NCBI GenBank assembly: GCA_964560495.1
Contig: CAZLMM010000008.1
Location: 1-64,000 of the forward strand
DNA length: 64,000 nucleotides
Source: UBA5069 sp964560495
GTDB taxonomy: Bacteria > Chloroflexota > Anaerolineae > Caldilineales > Caldilineaceae
Direction: 5' to 3'
Under the pieces are notes generated by a model. That model was not told the DNA's origin and did no database searches. It saw nothing but the letters and a program-made list of their open reading frames with translations. Within the stretch, counting starts at the first letter, position 1; each line of letters begins with the position of its first letter. This document shows, piece by piece, positions 16,874-25,000 of the stretch. Position numbers and translations under genes: made by a program.

Positions 16874-16921
16874 TGAGGTTTTGGGTTGGTGAATCGCCGT
16901 GCTTACCAACCCAAAACCTCA
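16874..16921. repeat. palindromic repeat (family C, copy 2)
   Basis: Arms 16874-16890 and 16905-16921 are exact 17-bp reverse complements around a 14-nt loop, and the core resembles the palindrome at 69-143. It lies inside the operon between the E1 gene and cysM, where it could attenuate or stabilise the transcript. Confidence 0.75.
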
Positions 16922-16959
16922 AGACGCCACGACCTCACCGATTCAACACGGGAGAAGCC

Positions 16960-17898
16960 ATGTTTATCGAAAAGCTACGCACAACCGATATTCCAGCCTC
17001 CACGATCTTGGACCAGAGCGGCAACACGCCGCTGCTCGATCTGAGCGACTTTGCCCATCGTCGGGGCGTTGAGCCGGGCGTGGCGCTCTACGCCAAGGCG
17101 GAGTGGTGCAACCCGGGTGGGTCGGTGAAGGCGCGTGCAGCGCTCGCCATGGTCCATGAGGCGGAACAGAGCGGGCGGCTCACTCCCGACAAGGTCATCA
17201 TCGACTCCAGTTCAGGAAATACGGGCATCGCGCTGGCCCTCATCGGCGCGGTGCGCGGCTATTCAGTGCATCTGGTCATGCCGGCCAATGTCAGCCCGGA
17301 ACGCAAGGCGCTGGTGAAAGCCTATGGCGCAACGCTCATCGAATCCGACCCGCTGGAAGGCTCCGACGGAGCGCTTCTGCTGGTGCGCCAGATGGTTGCC
17401 GCACATCCCCAGCGTTATTGCTACATCGATCAATATAACAATCCGGCCAACTGGCAGGCCCACTATCACAGCACCGGGCCAGAAATCTGGCAACAGACCG
17501 ACGGCGCCATCACTCACTTTGTGGCGGGTCTGGGCACTACCGGCACCTTCACAGGCGTGGGGCGCTTTCTCAAGGAGCGCAAGCCCCACATCGAGCTGAT
17601 CGCAGTGCAGCCCGAAGATGAGCTTTCGGTCATTGAGGGGTTGAAACACTTGGAGACGGCCATCGTCCCGGGCATCTATGATCCAGGGTTGCCCGACCGT
17701 CAAATCGGCATAGACAGCGAGACAACCTGGCGCACAACGCGCGATCTGGCCCAAGAAGCGGGGCTTTTCGTCGGTCCGAGCGCGGGCGCAGCCGTGGCGG
17801 CATCGCTGCGGGCAGCGCGCAGGTTGCTGCACGGTTTGGTGGTCACGATTCTACCCGACGATGGCAGCAAGTATCTCAGTCTGGGCATCTGGAAATAA
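16960..17898 (+). CDS. cysM: CysO-dependent cysteine synthase CysM
   Basis: A 312-residue PLP enzyme that forms cysteine from an activated serine and, in this pathway, the CysO thiocarboxylate. Lys57 in NPGGSVKARAA is the PLP lysine. SSSGNTGIALA and GLGTTGTFTGVG are the substrate and phosphate loops. The C-terminus LSLGIWK resembles CysM of Mycobacterium, which uses O-phosphoserine and CysO. Start ATG 16960 has GGGAGAAG upstream; a longer frame overlaps the E1 gene and the palindrome. Preference for CysO rather than sulfide is inferred from the operon. Confidence 0.9.
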   Translation: MFIEKLRTTDIPASTILDQSGNTPLLDLSDFAHRRGVEPGVALYAKAEWCNPGGSVKARAALAMVHEAEQSGRLTPDKVIIDSSSGNTGIALALIGAVRGYSVHLVMPANVSPERKALVKAYGATLIESDPLEGSDGALLLVRQMVAAHPQRYCYIDQYNNPANWQAHYHSTGPEIWQQTDGAITHFVAGLGTTGTFTGVGRFLKERKPHIELIAVQPEDELSVIEGLKHLETAIVPGIYDPGLPDRQIGIDSETTWRTTRDLAQEAGLFVGPSAGAAVAASLRAARRLLHGLVVTILPDDGSKYLSLGIWK

Positions 17899-17928
17899 CC
17901 CTTGAGCAATGGTGTGGGAGAAATGATC

Positions 17929-18393
17929 ATGAGCGCAACTGTGGATCACATGGCACTGAAGGTAAATCAGGCGTTCATCATTGGCCTGTTGGTGATCGCC
18001 TACTTGTTCGATTGGACATGGCTGGTGGCGTTCGTCGCGGCGGTCATGATTGTGGGGTCGGTCTGGCCCCAGGCAGGATTGTTCAAGCTCATCTATCAAC
18101 GAGCGCTGAAACCTGCCGGGCTGCTCAAGCCTGATCCCCGGCCAGATTCACCCCAGCAACATCTCTTTGCCCAGGCTGTGGGCGGTTTGATGTTGCTCCT
18201 GGCGACCCTCTCCTTTGTCGTTGGTCTGCCCGTCCTGGGCTGGCTTCTCGCCGGTATAGTAATTGCACTGGCCGCGGTCAACCTAATCTTTGGCTTTTGC
18301 GCCGGCTGTTTTATGTACTTTCAATTAGGTCGATTGGGCATCCGTCCTAACTTGCCCACATGGGAGACTGCGGGCGCGGCAACCAAGAAGTAG
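17929..18393 (+). CDS. DUF4395 integral membrane protein
   Basis: A 154-residue membrane protein with about four hydrophobic segments, belonging to DUF4395. It has a conserved CxxC in FGFCAGCFMYF near residue 130, close to the membrane surface. Members often sit beside thioredoxin-like or sulfur genes and the role is unknown. GGGAG at 17916-17920 is well spaced for ATG 17929 and not for the earlier ATG 17923. It lies between cysM and a membrane-anchored thioredoxin, so redox or sulfur trafficking is a reasonable guess. Confidence 0.75.
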   Translation: MSATVDHMALKVNQAFIIGLLVIAYLFDWTWLVAFVAAVMIVGSVWPQAGLFKLIYQRALKPAGLLKPDPRPDSPQQHLFAQAVGGLMLLLATLSFVVGLPVLGWLLAGIVIALAAVNLIFGFCAGCFMYFQLGRLGIRPNLPTWETAGAATKK

Positions 18394-18439
18394 CTTATCG
18401 ATCCAGCATCTGCACGATTTGTTGACGACGAGGTGAGAA

Positions 18440-18853
18440 ATGATCGAAGGCAGATTGTTGATTCTGTTGTTGGCTGTGCTTGTTTGCGCGCTTGCCTATG
18501 GTCTTTGGCGCGCCTTTTCCGCCTGGCGCCTGCGGCGAGCAGGCGCAACACCGCTGCCGGAGTCGCTGACAGCCCTGGTCGGTTCGGGAGAGGCTGCTCT
18601 CCTCTACTTCACCACCGAACAGTGCGCCCAATGTCGCTTTCAACAGTCGCCGATCCTCAAGCAATTGACCGCGCTCACTCCCATTCCCGTCCACGAGGTG
18701 AACGCCATGGACAAGAGCGATCTGGTCAGTCACTACGGCGTCATGACTGTGCCCACCACCGTACTTTTGGACCGCACAGGCCGTCCGGTGGCGATCAATC
18801 ACGGCGTCGCTCCTTTGCAGCGTCTGCGTGAACAGGCTGCCATGATTGCCTAG
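18440..18853 (+). CDS. Membrane-anchored thioredoxin-like protein
   Basis: A 137-residue protein with an N-terminal membrane helix (about 5-24), a basic stretch, then a thioredoxin fold. The active site is CAQC in TTEQCAQCRFQQSP near residue 63, and the cis-proline motif is GVMTVPTTVLL. It likely acts as a thiol-disulfide exchanger on one face of the membrane. AGGTGAG precedes ATG 18440. It ends the cysteine gene cluster, 47 bp after DUF4395, whose CxxC could be its partner (inference). Confidence 0.85.
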   Translation: MIEGRLLILLLAVLVCALAYGLWRAFSAWRLRRAGATPLPESLTALVGSGEAALLYFTTEQCAQCRFQQSPILKQLTALTPIPVHEVNAMDKSDLVSHYGVMTVPTTVLLDRTGRPVAINHGVAPLQRLREQAAMIA

Positions 18854-18903
18854 GACGCAACGGATGGTAGCTCATCGGCAGTCTGTTTTTCAAGTTGAAA
18901 ATC

Positions 18904-19185
18904 TCAGAGCGTGCGATATGCGCCGCCACGCGGAGATACTTCGACAACCACGATGATCAACTCGTCATCTTGAATCGTATAGGTGATTCGCCAATCGCCG
19001 ACCCGAATGCGCCAGTGTTCGTATTTGCCGACCAACTTCTTGCAACCTTCAGGTCGCGGGTCAACGGCCAGGTTTTGGATAGCCGTCATGAGTCGCCGGA
19101 GTAAGTCAGTCGGACATCGTTTGAGGATTTTCTGAGGTTCGCGCCCAATGCGAATCTGATAATGTGGGCGATCAGGCGTTGGCAT
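18904..19185 (-). CDS. RelE/ParE-family toxin
   Basis: A 93-residue basic protein of the RelE/ParE toxin superfamily, with ILKRCPTDLLRRLMTAI, KKLVGKYEHWRIRVGDWR and YTIQDDELIIVVVEVSPRGG as the core beta strands. The pattern fits the mRNA-cleaving RelE subgroup better than ParE, but the activity is not proven. ATG 19185 lies inside the end of the antitoxin gene (14-bp overlap), so the pair is translationally coupled with antitoxin first. Confidence 0.88.
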   Translation of the reverse strand: MPTPDRPHYQIRIGREPQKILKRCPTDLLRRLMTAIQNLAVDPRPEGCKKLVGKYEHWRIRVGDWRITYTIQDDELIIVVVEVSPRGGAYRTL

Positions 19186-19465
19186 CAAACCGCCCTTCAG
19201 CGATCAACTCGGCCTCGAATTCCTCCCACGGCTTGGCCGAGTCCGGGTTCTGCAAATACTCCTCAAAAGCAGCATCAGCTCGCCGCGCCGCCCGCAAATC
19301 GTCCAATATTTCCTGAGCGGCGAGCCAGTCCGCGTAATCGATCAGAACTGCAACCGGTTTGCCATAGCGTGTGATCACGATGTCTTTTTCCCCCGCGCTG
19401 GTGGCGTCGAGGATGCCGCGCCATTGTGAGCGCGCTTCATTGCTGTCCATGATTGCCGTGGGCAT
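19172..19465 (-). CDS. Phd/YefM-family antitoxin
   Basis: A 97-residue antitoxin. The N-terminal Phd/YefM DNA-binding fold is visible in SNEARSQWRGILDATSAGEK and VITRYGKPVAVLIDYADW. The acidic C-terminal tail would wrap the toxin. AAAGGA lies upstream of ATG 19465. Such antitoxins repress their own promoter by binding palindromes; a family A palindrome lies 34 bp upstream of the start. Confidence 0.88.
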   Translation of the reverse strand: MPTAIMDSNEARSQWRGILDATSAGEKDIVITRYGKPVAVLIDYADWLAAQEILDDLRAARRADAAFEEYLQNPDSAKPWEEFEAELIAEGRFDANA

Positions 19466-19485
19466 GATCGGTCATTCCTTTCGCC

Positions 19486-19557
19486 ATACTGTGGTTGCTT
19501 TGAGACCAGGAGCTTTCAGTCTGTAAAAACTCCCGGTCTCAAACAGAGCAAAGATAG
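19486..19557. repeat. 72-bp palindromic element (family A, copy 1)
   Basis: The inner stem pairs TTTGAGACC(A/G)GGAG on the left with its complement ending near 19543. Flanks ATACTGTGGTTGC on the left and AGAGCAAAGAT on the right match the copies at 26181-26253 (opposite orientation) and 29659-29731 (same orientation). It sits upstream of the toxin-antitoxin operon. Confidence 0.8.
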
Positions 19558-19616
19558 ATGTTGTACAACTCGATCAACATTCTAATGGTTATCTGCGCTC
19601 TTGTCAAGCGAAGCTC

Positions 19617-19651
19617 CCCGCCTCGCCCCGTCCTGCAGGGGGCGAGGCGGG
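19617..19651. terminator. GC-rich palindrome between kinase end and TA operon
   Basis: Arms 19617-19629 and 19639-19651 are 13-bp exact complements (CCCGCCTCGCCCC) with a 9-nt loop. It has no T-run of note. It lies in the 275-bp space after the FGGY kinase gene and is probably its terminator or a dispersed repeat; no gene is seen in 19466-19740. Confidence 0.55.
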
Positions 19652-19740
19652 CGATGAACTCAATTCATCTTTTTGAGCAACACCGCTCGGCCATCCACTG
19701 TTCGGCTGTCTCACAGCGAAGCCTCGCACCCTTACCATTT

Positions 19741-21294
19741 CTAAAACCTTGGGACTGACCCGCCCATATCCAGCCGACCAATCTTCTCCATCAGCCCTGC
19801 GGTCTGCCTATAGAGGTCGCGATAGATGCCATAGAAGCCATTGTATGTTGCATGGGCGGCCTGGTCGGGGCGAACGATGCGCCCGACGTTTACCCATTGA
19901 GTCGCTTCTGTTGTGTCCTTGAACACCCCTATCCCGACCCCGGCCAGGAAAGCGTCGCCATAGGCTGCGCCGATCTGCTCTGCAGGAATGTGGAGTTCGA
20001 CGTCGGCGATGTCGCTGATCATCTGCATCCACAGCGGGTTGAGCGTCCCGCCGCCCACGGCCAGGATGCGGCGCACGACAGCGCCCTCTTCCGCCATCGC
20101 TTCCAGGTTATGGCGGATACTGTAACCGACCCCTTCGAGCAGGGCGCGATAGACGTCGCCGCGGCTGTGGCGCATGGTCAGCCCGAAAATGACGCCGCGC
20201 GCCGCCGGATCGTGGATTGGCGTGCGCTCGCCGGCAAAGTAGGGCAGGGCGACCAGCCCATGCGCGCCCACAACCGAGCTGCCTGCAAGCGCGGCTAATT
20301 CAGAATAGGCTATGCCAGTTTGCGCCTCTTCCTTTGCCAATTCCAACGGCGCAAACTGGTCGCGAAACCAGCGCGTGACGCTGCCCGCCGTTGCCGCGCC
20401 GCCCGCCAGCGCATAGGCGTCTGGCTCCAGAAAGTCACAGCCCCAGAAGCGCCGACTGGCAATGCGCGCCCCGGTCTTGAGGATGAAAAAGGTGCTAGAG
20501 CCAACCATGAGCATCAGATCGCCCACCTGGCTCAACCCGGCGCTGATGGCCTCCGCCGCTGCATCCGCCGTACCAATGATCACAGGCGTTCCCGCGGCCA
20601 GCCCGCTCGCCTGTGCGCCAGCAGCGGTCACCCGCCCGGCGACTTCGCACGTCCAGCCGATGCGCGGCAGCATCTCCTCTGGGGCGATGAGGGCGGCCAT
20701 GTCAGGGTTCCATGCACGCCGAGCGGGGTCGAAGAGGGGCGCATAGCCAACCGCGTCATAGACATCCAGCACAGCCGCGCCGGTGAGCTTGTGAACGATG
20801 TAGCCGACGCCGTTGAGGATCATGCGAGTTCTGGCCCACAGGTCTGGCTCGTGATTGCGCAGCCAGAGGATTTTCGGCGCGCCGGACTGGGCCGAGAGCT
20901 GGACGCCGTAACGTTGAAAGAGAATCTCGCGACCGATGGCCTGCTCCAACTGGGCGATTTCGCCCGCGGCGCGGGCGTCAATGCCGTAGAGGATGGCGGG
21001 GCGCAACGGATCGCCCTGCGCGTCCACAGGCAACACGCTGGTGGAGATGGAACTGACGCCCACACTCGCAATCTGGTGCGGAACGACCCGACTCTTTTCC
21101 AGCAGGCTGCGACAAATGGCAACAAAGCCGCCCCACCACACCTGATTGGCGTCATGTTCCGCCCAGCCAGGCTGCGGCATCTCCAGGCGATGGGGGACAA
21201 CGTGGTTGGCAATGACCCGGCCTGCGACGTCCACCAGCACGCCTTTGGCCGAGTAGGTGCCAATGTCTACGCCCAGAAGATGCTCCGCGCTCAC
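19741..21294 (-). CDS. FGGY-family carbohydrate kinase (xylulokinase-like)
   Basis: A 517-residue sugar kinase of the FGGY/ASKHA fold. The phosphate-1 motif is LGVDIGTYSAKGVLVD at the N-terminus. PYFAGERTPIHDP and ILAVGGGTLNPLWMQM are C-terminal ATP-site motifs, as in xylulokinases. The true sugar cannot be read from sequence. It is the third gene of an operon with the BtpA-like and M29-like genes; its ATG overlaps the stop of the M29 gene by 4 bp, so expression is coupled. Confidence 0.88.
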   Translation of the reverse strand: MSAEHLLGVDIGTYSAKGVLVDVAGRVIANHVVPHRLEMPQPGWAEHDANQVWWGGFVAICRSLLEKSRVVPHQIASVGVSSISTSVLPVDAQGDPLRPAILYGIDARAAGEIAQLEQAIGREILFQRYGVQLSAQSGAPKILWLRNHEPDLWARTRMILNGVGYIVHKLTGAAVLDVYDAVGYAPLFDPARRAWNPDMAALIAPEEMLPRIGWTCEVAGRVTAAGAQASGLAAGTPVIIGTADAAAEAISAGLSQVGDLMLMVGSSTFFILKTGARIASRRFWGCDFLEPDAYALAGGAATAGSVTRWFRDQFAPLELAKEEAQTGIAYSELAALAGSSVVGAHGLVALPYFAGERTPIHDPAARGVIFGLTMRHSRGDVYRALLEGVGYSIRHNLEAMAEEGAVVRRILAVGGGTLNPLWMQMISDIADVELHIPAEQIGAAYGDAFLAGVGIGVFKDTTEATQWVNVGRIVRPDQAAHATYNGFYGIYRDLYRQTAGLMEKIGRLDMGGSVPRF

Positions 21295-22361
21295 AACAAT
21301 ATCTCCCCATTGCGCAACACGGGTCGATCATCTATATAGAGCGCGCCTTCTCGACGCAGATCCTTGATGATGTCCCAATGAATGGCCGACTGGTTCGTTC
21401 CTCCCGTTTCCCCATAGGCGCGCCCCAAAGCGATGTGTACTGTGCCGCCCATCTTTTCGTCGAGCAAGATGTCCTTGCAAAAGCGCGTCACATGGGGATT
21501 CACCCCAATGGCGAATTCGCCGATCAGGCTTGCGCCCGCATCCGTGGCGATGATGGCGTGGAGGAAGTCCTGGTTTGTGCTGGCGCTGGCCTCCACCAGC
21601 CGCCCATGATCCCAACGCAGGCGCAAATCGTGCAAGAGACGCCCGCCAAGCACGCCGGGAAACTCGAAAGCGATGTGACCGTGAACGGTCTCAGTCACCG
21701 GCGCCGTAAAAATCTCACCGTCAGGCATGTTCATTTTGCCTTCGCCCACCAGCCATCTGCGCCCTTCGAGCGAAAAGTGCAAATCAGTGTTGCGACCCAC
21801 CAGATGCACCCGTTTGCCCCCATTGAGTTCTTCCGCCCAGGCGCGCCAGCGAGCCGTCTCCTGCTCCCAGTCCAACAGACAGGCGGCAAAGAACATGTCG
21901 GTGATGGTTTCCTCATCGGTTTCGGCTTGCTGAGCAAAGGCCGCATTGGGCACACGCACCAGGCACCAGCGCGTCTTTTGCCAACGCAGGGTTGAAATCC
22001 GCCCCTGGGCAGCTTGATTGACCGCGAGCCGTTCGCCGGAGATGTCGTTGTGCATGTGGAGGTTGCTTGCGCCGCGCAAACCAAAATAGACGTCGGCCCA
22101 CTCCATGCCATAGGCTTCGATTTCAGGCGCCCAGCTCAACTGCTCACCGCTGCCGTCGCGCAGGAGAGAATGGCGCAGCGTCTCGGAGAGGAATTGCACC
22201 TGTGGGTAGGCGCCGGCCTTGATGCACGCCGCATACACGGCTTGCGTCAGCGGCAGCGTCTCGACTTCGCCCATGGCGATCATCACGCGTTCTCTCGGCT
22301 GCACGGCGCCCGAGTAGCCCACCAAAATGTCGCCCAGTTGACGCCAGCGTTTGTCCGTCAT
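21291..22361 (-). CDS. M29 (thermophilic aminopeptidase)-like metalloenzyme
   Basis: A 356-residue protein of the M29 aminopeptidase family (AmpS/PepS/AmpT). The N-terminal half has GYSGAVQPRERVMIAM and the C-terminal half has ligand-like GEFAIGVNPHVTRFCKDILLDEKMGG, HIALGRAYGETGGTNQSAIHWD and ETVHGHIAFEFPG. Most members are slightly longer (about 370-410). Residues for the two-metal site appear to be kept. Its place between a sugar kinase and BtpA is odd for a peptidase, so the natural substrate may not be a peptide. It starts 3 bp after the BtpA stop. Confidence 0.8.
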   Translation of the reverse strand: MTDKRWRQLGDILVGYSGAVQPRERVMIAMGEVETLPLTQAVYAACIKAGAYPQVQFLSETLRHSLLRDGSGEQLSWAPEIEAYGMEWADVYFGLRGASNLHMHNDISGERLAVNQAAQGRISTLRWQKTRWCLVRVPNAAFAQQAETDEETITDMFFAACLLDWEQETARWRAWAEELNGGKRVHLVGRNTDLHFSLEGRRWLVGEGKMNMPDGEIFTAPVTETVHGHIAFEFPGVLGGRLLHDLRLRWDHGRLVEASASTNQDFLHAIIATDAGASLIGEFAIGVNPHVTRFCKDILLDEKMGGTVHIALGRAYGETGGTNQSAIHWDIIKDLRREGALYIDDRPVLRNGEILL

Positions 22362-22364
22362 GCT

Positions 22365-23168
22365 TCAGCGCAACTCCTTGACCGTGTCCATGAACGCCCG
22401 CACCCGCTTCACATCCACCTCATTCCAGATGTAGCCGTCGCGTTTGAAGGTTGTGCCCACCACTGCGCCGTCAGCCACGGCCAGTTGGGTCGCTGCGTTT
22501 TCCAGCCGCACGCCCGTGTTGGCGAAAACGGGCGTGCCGGGGATGGCCCTCTTGACGAGCGTCAGAGTCTCTTGAGAGGTCTCTGCGCCGGCGATGAGGC
22601 CAGAGACGCAAATGGCGTCGGGATTGGTGTTGAAGACGGTTGAGCGGGCGACTGCAGCCATATCCCGCTGGGCCAGATAGACCGCGGCTTCGGGTACGAT
22701 GTTATAAAAACGCTTGACTTGCTGGCCGCCGATGGCGTGTTGATGACGCACCACTTCGCCGCAACTGGTGTTCCACAAGCCAAAGTCGCTGGCATAGACG
22801 CCGGTGAAGATTTCGCGCACGAACTGCCCACCGGTCGCCACAGCCAGGTCGATGGAGGCGCGGGCGTCCCACAAGACGTTGACGCCGAAGGGTCGGTCGA
22901 TCTCCCGGCGCAGCTCGCCGATGATGCGCGCCATGGTCACGTAGGTGATCGGCTCCACCTTGAGTAGATAGGGCAGGCTGTACTCATTGGAAAACATGAC
23001 CGCGTCCACCCCGCCCTCTTGCAATGCGTGAAGGTCTGCCCGACCTTGCTCGATCACCCAGTCCAGTCCCTTTTCGGCGTCATAGCCCGGGTCGCCAGGG
23101 AGTGCGCGCAGGTGACACATGGCGATGATTGGTTTCTTGACGCGAAAGAGATCAGTCAGCCATTGCAT
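22365..23168 (-). CDS. BtpA/SgcQ-family TIM-barrel protein
   Basis: A 267-residue protein of the BtpA family, named after a cyanobacterial photosystem I biogenesis factor. In other bacteria members (SgcQ) sit in sugar operons, as here. Family features are PIIAMCHLRALPGDP at the N-terminus, GVDAVMFSNEYSLPY, PFGVNVLWDARASIDLA and the C-terminal GTTFKRDGYIWNEVD. I chose ATG 23168 because AAAGG is properly spaced for it, not for the ATG 9 nt earlier. It is the first gene of a three-gene operon with M29-like and FGGY kinase. The role is probably in carbohydrate breakdown. Confidence 0.85.
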   Translation of the reverse strand: MQWLTDLFRVKKPIIAMCHLRALPGDPGYDAEKGLDWVIEQGRADLHALQEGGVDAVMFSNEYSLPYLLKVEPITYVTMARIIGELRREIDRPFGVNVLWDARASIDLAVATGGQFVREIFTGVYASDFGLWNTSCGEVVRHQHAIGGQQVKRFYNIVPEAAVYLAQRDMAAVARSTVFNTNPDAICVSGLIAGAETSQETLTLVKRAIPGTPVFANTGVRLENAATQLAVADGAVVGTTFKRDGYIWNEVDVKRVRAFMDTVKELR

Positions 23169-23200
23169 CCGCTCCATCCTTTCGTGTATGATTTCCTATC

Positions 23201-23761
23201 ATGACGACAACGAATCTCACATCTCAACCGATTGTGGTTCGGGTTGCCGCCGTCGGCTCCACCAATCCGGCCAAGGTGCAGGCGGCTGCGAACGTCATCG
23301 CTCGCGTCTGGCCCGCCGCAGCGATTGGCTCCGTGTCTGTGGAATCAGGCGTGCGCCCCCAGCCTCTGAGCGACGAAGAGGCAATCATCGGCGCTCAAAA
23401 TCGCGCAATCAATGGGCGCGCTCACTTCGACGCCGACCTGGGCGTGGGCATCGAGGGAAATACAGTCGACAGCATCCACGGCATGTTTTCGACAGCATGG
23501 GTCGCGGTAGTCGATCGTCAGGGCGTGGTCGGCCTTGGAGCGGCCGGACGCTTTCTACTGCCCGATTGGGTCGCCGACGCCATTCGCAACGGCGCTGAAC
23601 TTGGTCCCCTCATGGACGAATTCATCGGCGAACAGAACACCAAACAACGTCAAGGCGCGGTCGGCATTCTGACAGGCGGGCTGCTTACTCGCGGCCAGGC
23701 GTTGGAGACGGCCGTCGCCCTGGCATTGGCACGTTTTGTCAATTCCGAACATTATCGTTGA
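23201..23761 (+). CDS. YjjX-type non-canonical purine NTP phosphatase (ITPase/XTPase)
   Basis: A 186-residue DUF84/YjjX homologue that would hydrolyse ITP and XTP to protect nucleotide pools. Characteristic parts are VGSTNPAKVQAAANV, SGVRPQPLSDEEAIIGAQNR, DLGVGIEGNTVD and QGAVGILTGGLLTRGQALE. The length fits the family. It is divergent from the BtpA-like gene, with 32 bp between starts, so promoters must overlap. No strong Shine-Dalgarno precedes ATG 23201. Confidence 0.85.
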   Translation: MTTTNLTSQPIVVRVAAVGSTNPAKVQAAANVIARVWPAAAIGSVSVESGVRPQPLSDEEAIIGAQNRAINGRAHFDADLGVGIEGNTVDSIHGMFSTAWVAVVDRQGVVGLGAAGRFLLPDWVADAIRNGAELGPLMDEFIGEQNTKQRQGAVGILTGGLLTRGQALETAVALALARFVNSEHYR

Positions 23762-23835
23762 ACCAACCTGCAACATCCAGATCGGCGACATGTGCCGATC
23801 AGATGTGCCAGTCGCATAACACTCACGCAATGAAA

Positions 23836-23874
23836 AAACAGAAGTGCGGCGCGCAGCGCGCCGCACTTCTGTTT
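23836..23874. terminator. bidirectional terminator, perfect palindrome
   Basis: Two exact 19-nt arms surround a single central base, with AAAACAGAAG and CTTCTGTTT edges that give T-runs on both strands. It lies between the converging YjjX-type and lipoprotein genes. Confidence 0.88.
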
Positions 23875-23898
23875 GCTCATCAAGGATGCTTCATGAAC

Positions 23899-24894
23899 TT
23901 ACGGCGCAGGAAAATTGACCGTCATGTTGAAATCTGCTGTCTGCACGGTGGGCAGCAGTTGCTTGACCATGTCGACCAACCCCTGTACATCCGCGCCGCC
24001 GCCCGAAGCCATATCGAGTGCACCGCTCTCTTCTAGCAGAGTGAGAATGTTTTCCAGCTCGCCTTGCCCCCAAGTGATCTTGGGGAGGCTGCGGTCGTTG
24101 ATGCTGATGGCAATGCCATCCTTGTCTGTGCTGACGCCCAATGTGCGCAATCCCAGGCCCGCGGCGCCCTGGGCCATTGCCGGCGATAAATTGAAACCAT
24201 CCCACCCAATGGGCAGCACTTGCTCCCAGGCGGCAGCGTCCATGTCTTGCACGGTCCACGTGCCGTCGGGTCGATAATTCACAGTGAACTGAATCACCGG
24301 CACCTGGCCGCCAACGCCGGCCAGATATTGATCCACAGCAGCCTGGGCTGCTTCAGCCGTGCGTTGTGCGTTCGGGTCAGCCAGTGGGATGACATCGCGC
24401 CCCTCGGCGACAGGGAAGCGAAGCACGAAGCCAAAACCAGTGTTAGGCAAAATGGAGAGCATCTGCTCCAGGCCGCCCAACGGCACGCCCAACTCGCCGA
24501 TCAGGTCGCCAAGTCCCGTGAGGACAGCGCCGTCCCAGGCAAGGGAGGGCATGCGCCGGCCATTGACGGCAATCACCAGGCCATTGGGCGTGTTGTTGAT
24601 CTGAACGTGCTGAATGTTGACCCCACTCATGGCGGCCACAGCTTCTGGCCCCAGATTGAGCATGGAAAGGTCTTGCCCCAGCATTGCGCCGGCGACAGTA
24701 GCAGGCGCGCCGCCGATCATCGCCATTCCATCTGCTCCATAGTCCACATAGAGCGCCGGTAGATCGACAAAGGCATCTTCTGGGGCTGCGGCAGCCGCCA
24801 ATTCTCCCGCGCCAACGCGCGGTCCGCAGCCGGCCAGGGCCAACAAAGCGACCAACGCCAGGGCTGCAAGCACAATGATCCGTTGCATTCGCAT
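23899..24894 (-). CDS. Lipoprotein with two internal repeats, unknown function
   Basis: A 331-residue predicted lipoprotein: AGGAGG seven bases before ATG 24894, a hydrophobic signal and lipobox LLALAGC. The mature part seems to be a tandem duplication. GLVIAVNGRRMPSLAWDG in the first half matches GIAISINDRSLPKITWGQ in the second, each followed by a helix-rich stretch (GLGDLIGELG / NILTLLEESG). This is a layout seen in uncharacterised Chloroflexota exported proteins. No catalytic motif is visible. It may bind a ligand at the outer face. Confidence 0.6.
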   Translation of the reverse strand: MRMQRIIVLAALALVALLALAGCGPRVGAGELAAAAAPEDAFVDLPALYVDYGADGMAMIGGAPATVAGAMLGQDLSMLNLGPEAVAAMSGVNIQHVQINNTPNGLVIAVNGRRMPSLAWDGAVLTGLGDLIGELGVPLGGLEQMLSILPNTGFGFVLRFPVAEGRDVIPLADPNAQRTAEAAQAAVDQYLAGVGGQVPVIQFTVNYRPDGTWTVQDMDAAAWEQVLPIGWDGFNLSPAMAQGAAGLGLRTLGVSTDKDGIAISINDRSLPKITWGQGELENILTLLEESGALDMASGGGADVQGLVDMVKQLLPTVQTADFNMTVNFPAP

Positions 24895-25000
24895 GGAAGA
24901 TCCTCCTGTTTGATTAGGTTGTTCAGAACAATAAACGGTCAAGGAAATTGTAACATACTCAGCGGGACTGGACAATCGTCGTTTTACCTACGGGTGTAAT

